From Cordia subcordata (Eukaryota; Streptophyta; Magnoliopsida; Boraginales; Cordiaceae): a stretch of 64,000 nt of DNA. Positions 23,590 to 38,300 of this stretch are shown here, one piece after another. The stretch is from positions 3,266,501 through 3,330,500 of the forward strand of contig JAPTOF010000009.1 of assembly GCA_028554755.1 (NCBI GenBank), written 5' to 3'. The notes beneath the pieces were generated by a model. The model searched no databases and was not told the DNA's origin. It saw nothing but the letters and a program-made list of their open reading frames with translations. Numbering within the stretch: the stretch's first letter is position 1; each line of letters opens with the position of its first letter. The position numbers were made by a program, and so were the translations under genes.

Positions 23590-23594
23590 GTTCC

Positions 23595-25080
23595 TTAAGC
23601 TACCATGTCAACATTTTGACATGTTACTATTGTGACATGTTAGCTTTTAGTATAGAAGAACCCTTTGTAATATAATAATTACAAGTGTCGTACAAATAAC
23701 ATTCTTAAAATCCTTTGCCATGTGGCTTTCTATATAACAATGACATCAACCACTATATTTGGTGAGTAAATGATTTTGTTTTATTTTAGTGAGATTTATA
23801 TTAATTTACTAATTTATTTTAATATTTACATATTACATCTGACAATTATGACATGCAATTTGGATTTATTGCAGATATATATGGTAACTCTCGAATTTGG
23901 TTGTTGTCAAATCGTTACCTATTTTAATTTCTATTACTATAATCAGAAAATATTACAATTTTCTTAATATATCATTATTGTATAATGCTATTTATGGTAA
24001 TTTGAATTTTGGTTAATATCAACAAATTGTCTTTTTATTCATTTGTTTTTTATATTCAGATCCTATATTTTATATATATTTTTTTTTTACTGAAACTTTC
24101 ACCCACCTATGCCATTACACATTGTAGATCCTTCAGCTTTTTAATTTTATTTTGTCCCTTCAGTTAATTGTCTTCTTTTGAAACTTTAGTATCGTATATA
24201 TCATTTCTTTCAAAACGATCTTTTTATTGCAAAACTAATGGCAGGTATTCCTTGATTCCTAGATAACTTGATATCCAAGTACTCATCTCATCTTAATATT
24301 TTATTTACTTTTTATATTTTAGAATTTATTTTTATTTTATATGTGTGTTCTTATCTGTAAAACTATTAGTGTTCTTATCCATTAATAACAATAATTTTTC
24401 TTATGAAATATCTATAATAATTAAATAGGATACTTAAATTCATAAAGTAGAAAAGGAAAACGAAGGTTTCCATTTGGAAAAAGAAAAGACGATCTACATT
24501 TATTTAAGTTTAACTCATTTGTAAAGGTAAAACTATTATTGAATTAGGACAGTTAGTATTAAAATAGAAATATAAATTCTATAATCTATACAAATCCATG
24601 TTTATTTAATTCTTAAAATATAATTTGAGGGCAATGTTTAGATTAATATAAAAAAACTATATTTTTTAAGAAAACAAATCATATATTTCGCAAGTGCCAC
24701 AGTATATATATAGAACAAAACTGTTAGACTTCTACCATTTAGACCTATCATTTTTTGCTTCAATTGTTTTTTATTTCTATTAATGTTTTCTTTTTTTTTT
24801 GATAATATAATTTTTCTAAAGGTTAAATTGTTAGAGAAATAAAACGTGTTGGAATTAAAAAATGATGTTCAAAATGTAAATTTTAAAGCAGATTTAATTG
24901 TTTTTTACTCTTTTCTTCTACATCAAGCAAATTTATAAAATAGGCTACTTTTTGTTTTTTACTTTACGCCACCTTTTACATCTTTTTCTTTGTTTTTTAT
25001 ATTAAAACTTTTTTATGATTTTTATTCAATTTTTTCATTATCTTTTAATATTAAAACTTCTTACGACTTTATATTTCATT
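23595..25080 (+). other. AT-rich non-coding stretch
   Basis: This continues the sequence interrupted by the SIRE-like insertion. It starts with small repeats of 'atgtcaacattttgacatgtta' type (23607-23642), which can fold. The rest is A/T runs with no convincing ORF. I see no terminal repeats here. Confidence 0.4.
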
Positions 25081-25084
25081 AACT

Positions 25085-26217
25085 ATATGTATAGAGTTAT
25101 ACCTCATAAAACCTTAAGAAGAACTTAAGAAGTCCTCCCCCTCCTTTTTGAATATAAAAGGAAAATTTTAGTCTTTGTGCGCTCCGCTTCTATTGATAAC
25201 TGCATCAATTAGTTATTCTTTAACCGCAGCGAAGTATTTAAAATATTCACTCTTTGATGCTTCTTTAGTTTCTTTTTTTTTTTTTTAATCTTCACAATTC
25301 CTCTTGTTTCTCACACACAGTAGCACAATAATTCACAAAATAGAATTTAATTATATGCCTTTTCATAAATATAAAAAACACAAAATTCATACATTTGCCA
25401 AATAAATTGTTTTAAGTATGCAGGTGTGTGTGGAAATGGTAATGAGACGAGTGACTTAAGATACCCAATACTAACTTATTGAATTAAAAATACCCTCTAG
25501 GATTTGGAACAGAACTGGGATTGACCCCCCTCAACCTGCATTCCGAACCTAATTTCTAAATTTGTGTTTGTTTAGATTTGTGGGTGACTTTCCAATGCGA
25601 ATGGCTTTGTTACGTAAAAATTTTCATTGCTTTGTTATATAAATGGTTTTGTTTTAAGTTTATATCAATTTAGATTTGATTAACTATTTTCAATTATAAT
25701 TTGATACTTTGAGTTATGGAATATAGGTGCTTTAGGATTTAGATTTGTATTTTTTGTAGTAAAGTATGTTAATTTGTTCTTTGTAGACTAGGATATTATT
25801 TAATTGTTTGGGGTAAAAAATAAGAAATTTATTTAAATGGTTAATTTTTTAAAAATTAGTGATTTAGTTCGAATCCCAAGTTTGGGAGGATTGAGTACAT
25901 ATCTTGAATTCAATATCATGGTTATATAATATTTAGAAAAAAAGAAAAACACACCAAAAATCACATTTATATATATTTAAACAACAAACTAGAAATATCT
26001 TTTAATTATAGCAATTATTAAATAAAATGATTGAACTCCATCATTAATTAGTCAAGCAAATGTCAATAGTCATGACCGATTTCCAAACGTGAAAATATCA
26101 TGTTTATATATTATTTAGAAATAATAAAAACCCACCAAAAATCACATATATTTAAAAAGTAAAAATATATAAAAAGTCTACATACACCGTGCAACGCACG
26201 GGATATGATAAACTAGT
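25085..26217 (+). mobile_element. Non-autonomous Helitron with a well-formed 3' end
   Basis: The 3' end is clear: a perfect 6-bp stem CCGTGC/GCACGG (26187-26192 and 26196-26201) with loop AAC, 11 nt, then CTAG at 26213-26216 followed by T. The 5' end is less certain. A 'tatagagttatacctca' phrase at 25090-25107 matches other starts of the family at 14276 and 16358. No Rep/helicase ORF is present, so it would depend on an autonomous Helitron elsewhere. Confidence 0.65.
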
Positions 26218-26968
26218 AACACTATAAAAACATACGGCAGTAGTAAACTGTTAAAATTAGTCATAACTACATGACCCTTCACTGCTTTGAGATCCCCCTC
26301 GTAATCTCGTGAGGAGATCCAAGTCAGCAGTAGTCGGTAGTACTACTACAAACATCAGACTGATAGTTTCCTAGGAGTACAGATTGAATTACAACATTAT
26401 TTTCCGGATAATAAGTTCATCAGTAACACAAAGGTGCACATATTATTAGGGCAAACTACAATCAAGACAACTGGCACAACTTAGTGAATGGGTAAGATTA
26501 TCATTTGATAGAATTTCAAGCTGTAGCTTTCGAAAAGTATTAGCGTATTATACAAAGCAATGAATTATACATTTCGAAAAATCTACAAGTGGAACATACA
26601 AAGTAATAACTACAGTGGACATCACGCCTGACCATTTCAGTTACTACCATATCACAAGCACAAAACTATTTTACATTTGAGGAAAAAACCAAAAGAATCA
26701 AAAATATAAATGAATCATATCAGATGACGAATAGCATGTACCTCAACGAAATCAGCAGTTCGATCGGTTAGTTGTTATAGCAGTTAGATTACTCCAATCG
26801 TGATGCCCCAGTTTTTCTCCACCTCAATTGAGTCGTATAACGGGAATTCCGAGTGAAACAGTATCTTCGAGGACCAAGAAGAAAACCACTGAATCCAATC
26901 ATTTGTGATTGGGCTTTTCATTGAGAGAATAGAATTCCTTTAAAACAAAACTTCTGCAAAGTTGAATT
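26218..26968 (-). other. 3' flank / probable 3' UTR of the KEA gene
   Basis: The stretch lies between the Helitron end and the KEA stop codon. It has no ORF of note and a less AT-biased composition than the Helitron. A possible 3' UTR intron donor (GAG before GTACATGC on the minus strand) lies near 26740, but I cannot show it is used, and I see no clear AATAAA signal. Confidence 0.45.
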
Positions 26969-28907
26969 CTATCCTTGATGAAATGAAAGATCCTTGGATA
27001 TTAAGGCAATCCGTTGTTTAGTGCTTTCAGACCGAAGGAGTTCTCCCATAAATCCCAACTGAAAATCAAAGGCATCCAGAGTAAGTTTATCGAATGGATG
27101 GTGATGGGGAGAACAAAATCTTTTATTTGACGATAGAAAAGAGTGACAATGCATGTGTAAGTATGAGCAACTCACATCAGTCTGACTATCAGGTGCAAAC
27201 CACCTAAGCAGAACCCCGAGGTGCACTACTGCCGGTATCAGTTTGAATAGTAGTGGAGTTGTGACCTGCAACGTTCAGACATCATAATTTACAAAGATCA
27301 AACAGCAAGCCACTGCAAAATTATATCTGGATGGCTTACTTCCTAGAAGGCTCCGGGGAAAGGAATCTCAGAAAACAAATAATCTATTAAATGAAAACAT
27401 ACAACTAAACTCCAACTCAATATTTTCTTCTGCACCAATTCTTTATGAGACAAAGAACAACCAGAAACACAGAAACGATAGTGGAGAGTTTCTCCAACCC
27501 CAAGTAAATATAAGATATCGTAACGTATTCAAAAATGTGTAAAAATACCCCTTAATATAGGAAACTTCTCAGCAAAATACAGGCAATCTGGAATCAAGGT
27601 TATGAGGTGAATCATATGATTACATACCAGACTAAGAGCTGTTGTCCCAAGGAGCAGCAGGTATAATTTCCCCTACAATGCAAAAATTTATTGAGGTTAA
27701 CTCCTGATTTCCAAATGTCAAAAGAGATGGCCATGCAATAATAGTAAATAGATGCAGCCATGGAGATCGTAGCTAGGTAAACCAACCAAAAAACAAAAAC
27801 AAAAAATTCTTTCTACTATGCATGTCATCAAATTAATTGGCCATACCTATTCAATAATCTAGAATCTAATATCAATGAGTCACCAAGTTTTGGGCTACAA
27901 TCATTGTGTAGGAGAGATGGCCAAGTGATTCAAGGAACCGCATTTCAAAAAACTCAAAATGAAATTGGAAAGACACAAAATCTATAAAATTAAAATTAAT
28001 ACGAAAGAGAGAAACACTTACCTCAACAAGATGAAGATTTGATGCGCGACTAAGAAGAACAAAGGCGAACTCTCCAATTTGTGCTAAAGACATTCCAACC
28101 TGCACGGATCATAATTTAAAGTTCAATCTTAGTTAATGTAACATATACAAAGTTACAATGGAGCAGTCAAATTGAAACAGTTTTGCAATGTCTTACTAGA
28201 AGTGAAGTTTTGTTGTTGTAGCGAAAACTCTTGACAACAGTGGAGATTACTACAGTTTTTACAATGACCACTAATATAACAGATGCTAGTAAGATATCAA
28301 CGTGATTCCAGAGGAAATGAACATGAATTAGCATCCCAATACTAGCAAGAAAAAGAGCGGCAAAGAAGTTCCGAATTGGTTCAACCTGCAAAATATTAAA
28401 AGTCTCACTAAATGAACGTATAGAGACATAATGTAGTCGTGTGCATGAGTAGAAGAAGAGTCACAATGAGCAACTAAAGTTTTACATTCTGACATGCACA
28501 GGAAAGAAGACATTGCAGAGCAGTACCACAAGAAGAAGCATAATTAGCCTACAAGCAGATAAGAGTATACACCCTTACTAGATGCATTAAGACATTAAAC
28601 AATGGTCACATACTCATCTTTCTTTCAAAGTTATCAAATTCTTGCCTAGACTTAAAGCATGGCCCCACGTGCAGTTTTGGGTCAATTCATGGCTTGCCAC
28701 ATCAATTTAGGGATGGCAGCAATTAAGGTATAAATTCAAAACCCATGCATATCCGACCAACAACAAACCCAATAACGAAAACCAATAGAGTATCCATTAG
28801 GTTTTAGGTTTTGGGTTTTGGTTTCTAGATGGGGCAGTGGATGGATAATCTAAAAAGTTTTGGTTTTAAACGTCAGAAAAAGAAACTGAAACCAGCAGCC
28901 TCATTAT

Positions 28908-28978
<71 letters not shown>

Positions 28979-29346
28979 TTATATATAGCATGCGTGACTG
29001 CAAATATACACGTGAAACACAATATTTATAATACTTATATTGACAAAAAATAAAAAATACCACCGACGTGAAGAGTTTGAAACAGAATATCTGATGTCAT
29101 TCACATCTAATATTATTACAACTATTTAGGCTAACTCAATCAGCTTCCTTATTTTTTCCCCCTACATCTACCAAATTTGCAACATTTCCTTACATGTAGG
29201 AATTCCTTATTTTAGTTTTACTCCAACAATTTCACTATATTTAATCAAACTCTTGTTTTAGGGAATCACTATTTCAGTTTCATTCTAATAGTTCCCCTAT
29301 TTCAAGATTTCCTTAATTTTATTTACTTCAATCTCTCCTCAATTAT

Positions 29347-29393
<47 letters not shown>

Positions 29394-32300
29394 TAACTAC
29401 ATTTAATTTATCTAGTTAAATTTGTTCTTTTTCAAAGACATCCTATTTTAATTAGTAACATAATTTTTAGTTTTTTAATATTAATTTTTTATTTAAAACT
29501 TTTTGATAACTTTAAGTTTTATATTTATATTTTCTAATTATTCTAATTTAAAACTTTCTATCTCTTCTATTCTTAAAAATAGCTTTACATTTAAAATAAT
29601 TTAGGGGATGAGTTGAATAGTGGGAACAATTATAGGTAATTTGTTGAAGATGCTTTCCCCCTAAATGCTTCCCTACATGTGGGAACAGGGGAGTTTAGGG
29701 AAGCTGTTGGAGCTGCCCTTATAGAGCTGCATAACAACTCTATCCAGCTGGAAGTTGTGTTACTAACTTGGTTCTATTTCAAGCTAAGCATTTGTACAAC
29801 TAACTAACTAAAGTCACAGAAATCTGACTTAATACAAATGATCCCGCTCTATATCTTATCACTTGTGTAAGACACAAGGCAAGGCACAGAACAACTTGAA
29901 TCAGGCAACAGATGGAGAAGGAAGGAGGAAAAGAGGAACAGAGAGAAGGCACAATAAAGAAGAATGGAGAGAAGGCACAGACGATTAGAAAGAAAAGTAT
30001 AGGAGAATAAGAATAAATAAGTTCATACCAGTTCACTTCATATATAAGTGGTATCACTTGCATTGTTTTGAAAAGGAACAAAGATATGATATTAGGCAAG
30101 ATGAAGAATTTACTTTTAGTCAGACATTATTTCCAAGCATCTTTAAATAGATGGCACAACATTCAATTTGAAATGAACTGAGTACTTCACAAGTGACTGG
30201 CATACTTGTGATCGGCTTAAAAAGTCAAATCAAAAGGACTATAACTGGCATCAAATTTTCTCAGTCAAATACACCAGCTTCTGACACCTAGTTGATCCAC
30301 CATTATAGCTCTAAGGTCATCACACATCAACTGTGTTGGAATTGTCTTAAAAGGACAGGGTGCATCAAGAAAATGCAGACAGAAACTGGTTTTGGCAAGT
30401 TTACCAGAATTATACATGCTACTGGAAATGACAGAAGCTATAATTTCAAAAGTAAAATAAGACCAGTTATTGCACTTAGAGCTGCCCAATCAGAGTCCAA
30501 ATCGATATAACCATTTGTGCAGTAGCTGTGGAAGAAAACTCCATTTCATATTGACTACAGTTCTAAATTCAGATATTCTAATAGACCAGGTCATGCATTT
30601 AGAGCTATCCCGTTATTTTCCAACTTATAGTAGGCCAGATCTATGGTTATTCCATTTGAAAGAAAAGAAGGTTAAATTGTGAGGCAAGGAAGTAGCATAA
30701 ATGTAAGGGTGAAATGAAGTAGCATAAATGCAAGGATAGATGCTCAGTCTCTTACTTGGTGTCAGATGAACGTTTTAAAGGAATTATATGAACTGCATAG
30801 CCTTCAGCTAAAACAAAATCAGCTAGCTATAGTATTGATATTTTGTTGAAGGTTTCAACATTAATATCCCTAATACATTTACTAAGCTTTTGCATCTTTA
30901 CTGCATTGCCTGTAACAGAATGAGAAGCATACATCAGCTTCTCTCCTCTTACAGAAAAACAACATCCATCTTTTCAGTTACTAAACTTATATTTCTAAAA
31001 TGAATGAGTGAAACTGGTTTGCAATCTTATTAAATAGTTCGTATACTATTACTAAGCACAGACATGCTTTTCTTTATGTTGCTACCTTGTATTTTTCTTT
31101 TTGTTGCTTCCTTTCTACTATTACTATGCCATCTGAGCTGTATCGAGTATACCAATTAAATATAGAATATGGAACATATAATATTTCTATTTAAGTATTT
31201 ACCAAAAATATTTTGCTTTCTACTATGTTAGGCATGTCCATGCTGTATCAACTGTACCAATTAGATATAGAATATGGTATGTGCAGTTACAAATATTAAA
31301 ACATTTTGCAGCAACACACGTCGGCGCATTTAGTTCTATGCTTGTTTTCAAGGGCAGTATGCTACTGCAAGATGACAAAAAGAAAAACATAAACTAAATC
31401 TGACAAGTTTCACATGGGAAGGAGTGGCTAGTCTTACTTGTTCAAGTGTATGCTGAGCAAGATCAGTGGTCGATATCATCACTCCAGCAGCAAATGAACC
31501 CAATTCTAAACTTAGACCCAACTTGTCACTACACTGAAATGGAACCAATTATTAGCAAATTATACAGCTCACTGTGCAAATTAACAAGTCACCACAACAA
31601 ATAAATGTGCAAATAAGCAAGAAGCAAGATACAACTGGCTGCATCCAAATTTCATGAGGTCATCTACATATATGCACAATGGTGTTAAACAACATAACAA
31701 TGTGGTCAGGATTTGCCAGAAGTTGGATAAAAGATACAGGAGTAATGATGGCATGCAGAAAAAGAACAGGAAGAGAGAGGAAAAAATAATAGGAAAAAAT
31801 AAAAGAAGAAAAAAGAAAAAAGAAAGAATAACAAGAATGGTAAAAACAGAGGGGCTACACAAAATAATGAAAAGAAAATCTTCTCCCTTGGTTACTCCTG
31901 TCAGATTCACAACTAGTATATGACCCCTGTGATGCATGGATTTTGATATATTAATTATCAATCTATATAAGTAATTTATTGTATGAATTAATTTTGAAAT
32001 AGCTTAATTTGATTAATAGATAAGATTTATCCGAGAAGGAAGTGGCATTAAAAACTTTGAATAGGAACCTTTTTTCTAAATGTAGAAAAAAGTTGCTAAC
32101 TAAAAAAAAAATTCTTAATTAAAAGAAACTTTCTCAAAAGAAAAAAATAAGGTTAATGATTGAAAGTTTGCAAGGCAAGCTTGTGTGTTTTTTTAGAATA
32201 CTTTATTGTGCATGCCACAAGGCAAAATGTGGTGCTTTGGAAATTTGAAGGGGAGCAAATGTGAGGTTTGGTGTTGTTGTTCAAGTATATAGTACAGATG

Positions 32301-35300
32301 TGCTCAAAACGAAAAAGAATATCATTGCAGAGCCCCACATAATGTTCATGAAGCAATTTGGTGATTAAAGAAGCTTCCAATAACTGACTCCATATCCTTC
32401 CACAAGTTTTTGGGTCCAATAAAACCTATTGCAACAAGGTTGACTTTACTCATCAGGAAGTGTTTCCCAAGCACCATCCGCCACATTTCAGTTTTCTTGT
32501 TTCTATTTTCTTTCTCTATCTTACTTTTCCTTATTTGCGAAAATCAACAAGAAAAGTGGGAGGAAAGCACTGACCTAAGGTTGTTAAAACAGGATATATG
32601 TTGCGTATTGAAAATCTAATTTTTCATGTTGTGTACCATGTATTGTGTATCATATTGCAGGATACACTATCAAAATATATATAAAAGCTTGAAAATGATG
32701 TATACCCTAATCATTAGCATGCATTTGATATTCTAAAGAGTATCATTTCACAGGGTACACTATCAATATATATAAAAGCTTGAAAATGATATATACATTA
32801 ACAATTTGTATGTTTTTGATATTCTAAAGTTTAATATAAGTTCCAAAATCTAACAATTTGTATGTTTTTGATATTCTAAAGTTTAATATAAGTTCCAAAA
32901 TCTAGCTAATGACTATAGATGCCTATGTCAAGCAGGCTTGTAGTTAACAGGAAGAAAAGAGGGAGAAGATTAAATACCTCATAGTCTTTAGAGTCAAACC
33001 AAAACAAGCTTGAGTTAAAAAAGTTCTCAATGATTAAAGCTTTGAAAAAGAAAAGGTAAAGAAGAAGAAAATGAGAGAAACAAGTGGTGCTGATAAGACA
33101 AATAGGTTTGTTTAGAGTTTTAAACTATTATTGTGCTGCAGAGCTGTATTTAAAAATAAAAAAATTAGAAAAAAAAACAAGTAATGAGTTGGGACGATGA
33201 CCCAACTCAAAGATAAAAGGTTTGGCTCATGACAAACCCAATTTTTCACTACCCAGCGTAAATGAAATAAAGTTTTGGGTCGCAACAGATCAAAAAAGTG
33301 TATCATTGTGTATGCAATAGATATCATATCAAGTACAATTTTTGATACACCTATTTCTATATGTGTGTGTGTGTATGTGCATATGGGTGCATCATACTGT
33401 ATCGTACAATGTATGACACTAACAACTACAGACTGATCCACTCATTGGCAGGATATATCGGAGACTAAAAATTGAAATGAATAAAGGGACAGCTCATACA
33501 AATTTATGCGCATAAAATAAAGTGAAAGATTTAAGCCCTGTTGACCTATAGAAAACTAAAGGTGCTTTCTAAAACATAATTCTGTAAAAAAACAGATAAC
33601 AGAATACCATGTTCATAAAAGAAAATTTTCCACAATGAAAACTGAAAAATAGTTTTCCAAATTTTCAAAATTAAAGTAGAGAAGTGGAAGAATTTCCTTC
33701 AATGGATTTGGGGAGTTATCCACCAATCCTCCACCTAAAAAACACAATAAAAATTCCGAACTCAGACCTTGGTGATCTTTGGCTTGATTTCCCTACTAGT
33801 TTTTCTTTCTTTTGTTAAGCTCCACCTGACCTTTATTTCTAAACCTTGCCCATGTCAACATCATAATCTCAAATCAAACTTTACTTGTTGAAAATAGAAA
33901 CTAAGTAAACAGGGCCTTATATCTCCTAGAAAATATTTCAGAGAGAATCAATTGTGAGGAAGAAGACAAACCCAAGCCACAAGTAGGCAAAAGGCAACTG
34001 ATGCCAACTGGTACAGTTCATTGGTCTGCAAAACAATATTTTGATGAAAAACATAAATCCATACAGCATAATAGACATGGCCCTGCTAATCCAAGGTGTA
34101 TGACATACAATCAAAAAAACAGACAAACAGCAAGGCAGCCTTAAATCAAACACATAATTCAACTATAACATACATACCTGTGAAGATAGGCTTATCATGA
34201 GTTTGAGGAACCAAGGCAGACAAGTCCTTGACAAGACCGATAATACAGCCAAAAATGCAATCAAGACCACCAACCTGGCTGATACATGAATCAGTATACT
34301 CATAACAGACGGATAGCTCCAATATAGACCAAAAGGGAGGGGGGGAAAAGACATTTGACCAAGATAACAAGAAAGGTATAGATATCTGTTACATACCACA
34401 TCCCTACATCTACTAAAACAAGGAAAAGAAACAAAACTCCCTGGAACCATCCAGTTTCACTTATTGACTGTTAACATGATTAGCCTACGTCACCAGTCCT
34501 CAAAATCTTTAAACCCATGTTAACGATATAAGGGAGCCTAACTTTGGTACCCTGTAAATTGTCATCCTCATCTAATAGCTTAAATTCTTTAAAAGAAAAG
34601 TTTTACTTTGTTTATTTAGTCTTTAACAGGACAAGATAATCTCATTGATAAAAAGGCCCTAGTCAGGAACCAGTACCTACTACCTAGTGCAGTTCATAAT
34701 ATAGGGCTAGACAATGTGAAATTCATATTTCCAGCAGGTTACCAGCTCCTAAACCAGCTCAAATAGAACATGTTGGTATACTAGCATGTCAACATGCTAA
34801 GCCTAAAGCCACGTTAACAGTAAAAGTGAATACAAGTCTGTAGACCAGCTCAATATCCAGTCAATATTTGAATGGGGCATTACAGTTATCGATAAATGCA
34901 TATATTCCATGATCAGTTGATGCTAGTACACCAATTTAATATCCAGTCAATATTTGAATTGGAGCATTAGAATGATTGACAAATTACATCATTGATGTTG
35001 TGACGAATACTATGTGATGATGCCAACAAATAACATTCAAAATCAAGAGGCCATCTTGGCAAAGTAACGAAGTTTAATCTAACCTTCTGAATTCAGCTAT
35101 ACATCTCTTTTCTCTCTTTCCCCCTTTTTGATGATCCCAAATTTCATTGTGTGGAAAATATATAAAATATAAAATATGGAGAGAAAATATGAAAGTGTTG
35201 AAGATGGTTAGAGCCACCACCAACGGTGGCTCAAGAAGCGAAATACTCATAAAGACTACATTGTGAATTGTTTATATTCATGATTACAATAGAAGAGCCT

Positions 35301-38300
35301 ATTTATAGGCATGATAACTTGGTGAGCATGACTAGAAGCTTGACTAATAAGGTAACTAGAATTCTAAGGAAACTAGAATAATAAGGAAATCAACTTAACT
35401 AATTACCTAATCTAGACTATTGCCTAATTTAATACCATAAGATAAGGAAATACATTAATAACCAAAATATTCTTCAACACATTGCATGTCTTTGTCCATT
35501 CTCCAATCTCAATCTTTCCGAAAAAGAAAAGCCGGTTTTTCTTGACTTCTATATGCAGGTGGGGTGTAATAGACTTCTGTCAATTACTCTAATTATCCTC
35601 TGGTTGTGCAAGATCTATATAGATTGAATAACAGAAACCAAGGTTCTGAAATATTATTGAAAATATGGTTTATTAGTGTTTGTAAATTGCTCTGATTATC
35701 CAATGATTGTGGAAGATTCATATAAGTTGAAAGCAGAAACCCAGATGCTGAAAATATTGAAAACAAGGCTTATTAATGTTAGAAGATTACTCTTCCATGT
35801 TTACCATGCATTATCTGGGCATTCCACTATCTTGCATATAATGTTATATTTATTAGTTTCAAAACTAAGGCTCTATTTAGCCTAATTGTGAAATTTCAAT
35901 AGTCGAGCTATAGAGCTTTTAGTAATAGAACTTTGGTAAAAGTGTTGTTCCAATTGATTATTTGGCCTCGTATTTTGTATCTGGAGCTTTCAAATGGTTT
36001 CAAAGCAATATTGTACTGTCAAGAATACGCAATAGTATTTTTGTGGAAAAAAGAAGAAAACAATTTCTAACATGATATGGAACAGCTTCTCAAGAGCCTT
36101 TTCTGAAAAGGCTTCAATTTGAAGTATTTAATTCTTGTAGCATTTAACTTTGCCTTTTACCTAACTCTTTAAAAATGGGACAACCATGTTACCTTCAGCT
36201 TTTAAAACTCTCACAAAGCACTTTGAGGGTCTAAAGCAAGGCCAAACAGAGCCCAAAAAAGCAATTTCCTATATATTAGATTATCTCATGCATCTAATGT
36301 AGCTTCTCTTTTAGCCCTTAAGCAACCAAAGACAACCAGAAACCTCTTGTTTGAAGTTCCAATTCCCTACAACAATCAAGCAAGAAGTGGCTGCTCAAAT
36401 CATGACAAACTTACAATTTAGTCATTGATATTACTCCTTGAAGAACACCAGAAGTTCCTCCCAGGACTGGAAGCAGAGCAAACAGCAAACCAACAGCACA
36501 GTCCTGAAAAGGAGGAAAATTTCTTGCTCAGGAACAGCACAGCCTATCATTGTTGAAAAAATAACAAAAAGCCAAACAAGAATCAGATATGGATAATTAT
36601 AATTAAGTTCTGAACACAAATCCAGCCTTGTAAAGGACATTCCAGATGTAATGCCATAATATAAAGTCTTCATAATAGACTCAATGAGCATCTGTATAGG
36701 ATGTCACGAGCTATCTAGCATTCAGAATTCTGTTATTATCTAAGCACATACTTCTATAACAAAGATGATTATGAGTATCAAAATACCTGCAAAATGAGAG
36801 TACCAATAGTAACTTGGCCATGAAGGGAATTGGTAGTATTTTTCTCCATCAGAAACTTCAAAACCTAGGCAAAGACAAAGGGACCAACAATAAGAAGTTT
36901 ATTCAAACTTCTTAGTATGTGCCTCAAATGACATCTTGATCTAGAAAGTTACCACAGCTGTAGAAGACATTGAGAGTAATGCACCAACAAATACCCCTTC
37001 TGAAGGTTTGCCACCACATAACTGCAAAGACCATAAGGAGAAGACATAGGCTATAGCACATCAGATACTCCTAGATTTGGTATAATCAATATCAAACTGT
37101 AGCCTCTAGAATCAATCTTTCACATTTATTTATGTAATGTGGATATAAAAGCCAAAAGCAAAAAGCAGCATCTGTTATTGAACATACGGAGGCTATAATT
37201 CCACAAAGGCACATAAGTAGGAGAATTTGGAGAAGGCCTCCAAGTACAGCAACAGCTCGTACAACTCGAATCTGCAATAAGTATAAAGAATGGACCATCA
37301 CTTACCATGACAGTAATGCGAAAAATATTGGAATAGATGCTGTAAGCAACAGTGCTGCAAAAAGAAACCAACCTTTGTTGTCGAGAATTCCAGCCCAAGA
37401 GCAAAAAGAAGGAATATGACACCAAACTGAGCCACTGTCTCAACCTATATGTGTGTGGATAAGATTAACTGACATGATATATAAATCTAAAAGTGGAGGA
37501 TGGCTAGGTGTGTGGTTGAGTTCGCATCAATCTCACTAAGGATACTCAAACTAAGTATACATTTTCTCCAATTGTCAGAAAAGCATATTGCAAATATTTG
37601 TAATGGAACTGAAGGAGTGAAATGAAAGCATTTGAGAGAAATGAGAAAGTATTCCTGTTATTGACTGATTGTAAAATGAATTACAAGTCAGATATTTATA
37701 GGAGTCATATCTGCACTTGTGCTAAAATATATTAACCATTTGAGAGAAATGAGAAAGTGATGCTGTTATTGGTTGATTCTAAATGAATTACAAGTGAGAC
37801 GCTTATGGGTGTCATATCTGGTACATGTGCTAAAGTATCATAACGAACTGCAACTAACTATATTTAACTAAGCTAATTACAGCCTGTCACTGAGATATTT
37901 TCTGATGCTAAGAATTTCAATAAAGCAACTATGAGTTACATGCTAGTATCCCTACCAGAAAAACAAAATCTAAAATGGATGCCGAGAGTTACAATCCATA
38001 ACCAACCAGATCACTTCCTAATTCATAATTCAGCAACACAGGGAAAAACACAAATTTTGTGAATTCAATAGAATCAGAAACTAATTGAAGCAAATAGTTA
38101 GACCTTCAGCCTCGATAAGTATACATACTGCTCCAGGGCGGTGATCCATTATTAAAGGGACGCTAGCAGGACCATGTGCCCTCCTGAATTCCAGGAATTC
38201 CATGATATATTATTTGGTTCCTTAAAAGATCTATACCTTTTAGATACCAGTGGCTGCCACTAAGAATCAGCTAGAATTAAATCCAAAAAAGAATATGCCT

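Noticed and set aside
28829..29063. ORFs on both strands with long Tyr-Ile runs
   Set aside because: They are produced by the (TA)n microsatellite in KEA intron 15.
33112..33441. 109-codon ORF between KEA exons 14 and 15
   Set aside because: It lies in an intron on the KEA strand, with no domain and no homology to the antiporter.
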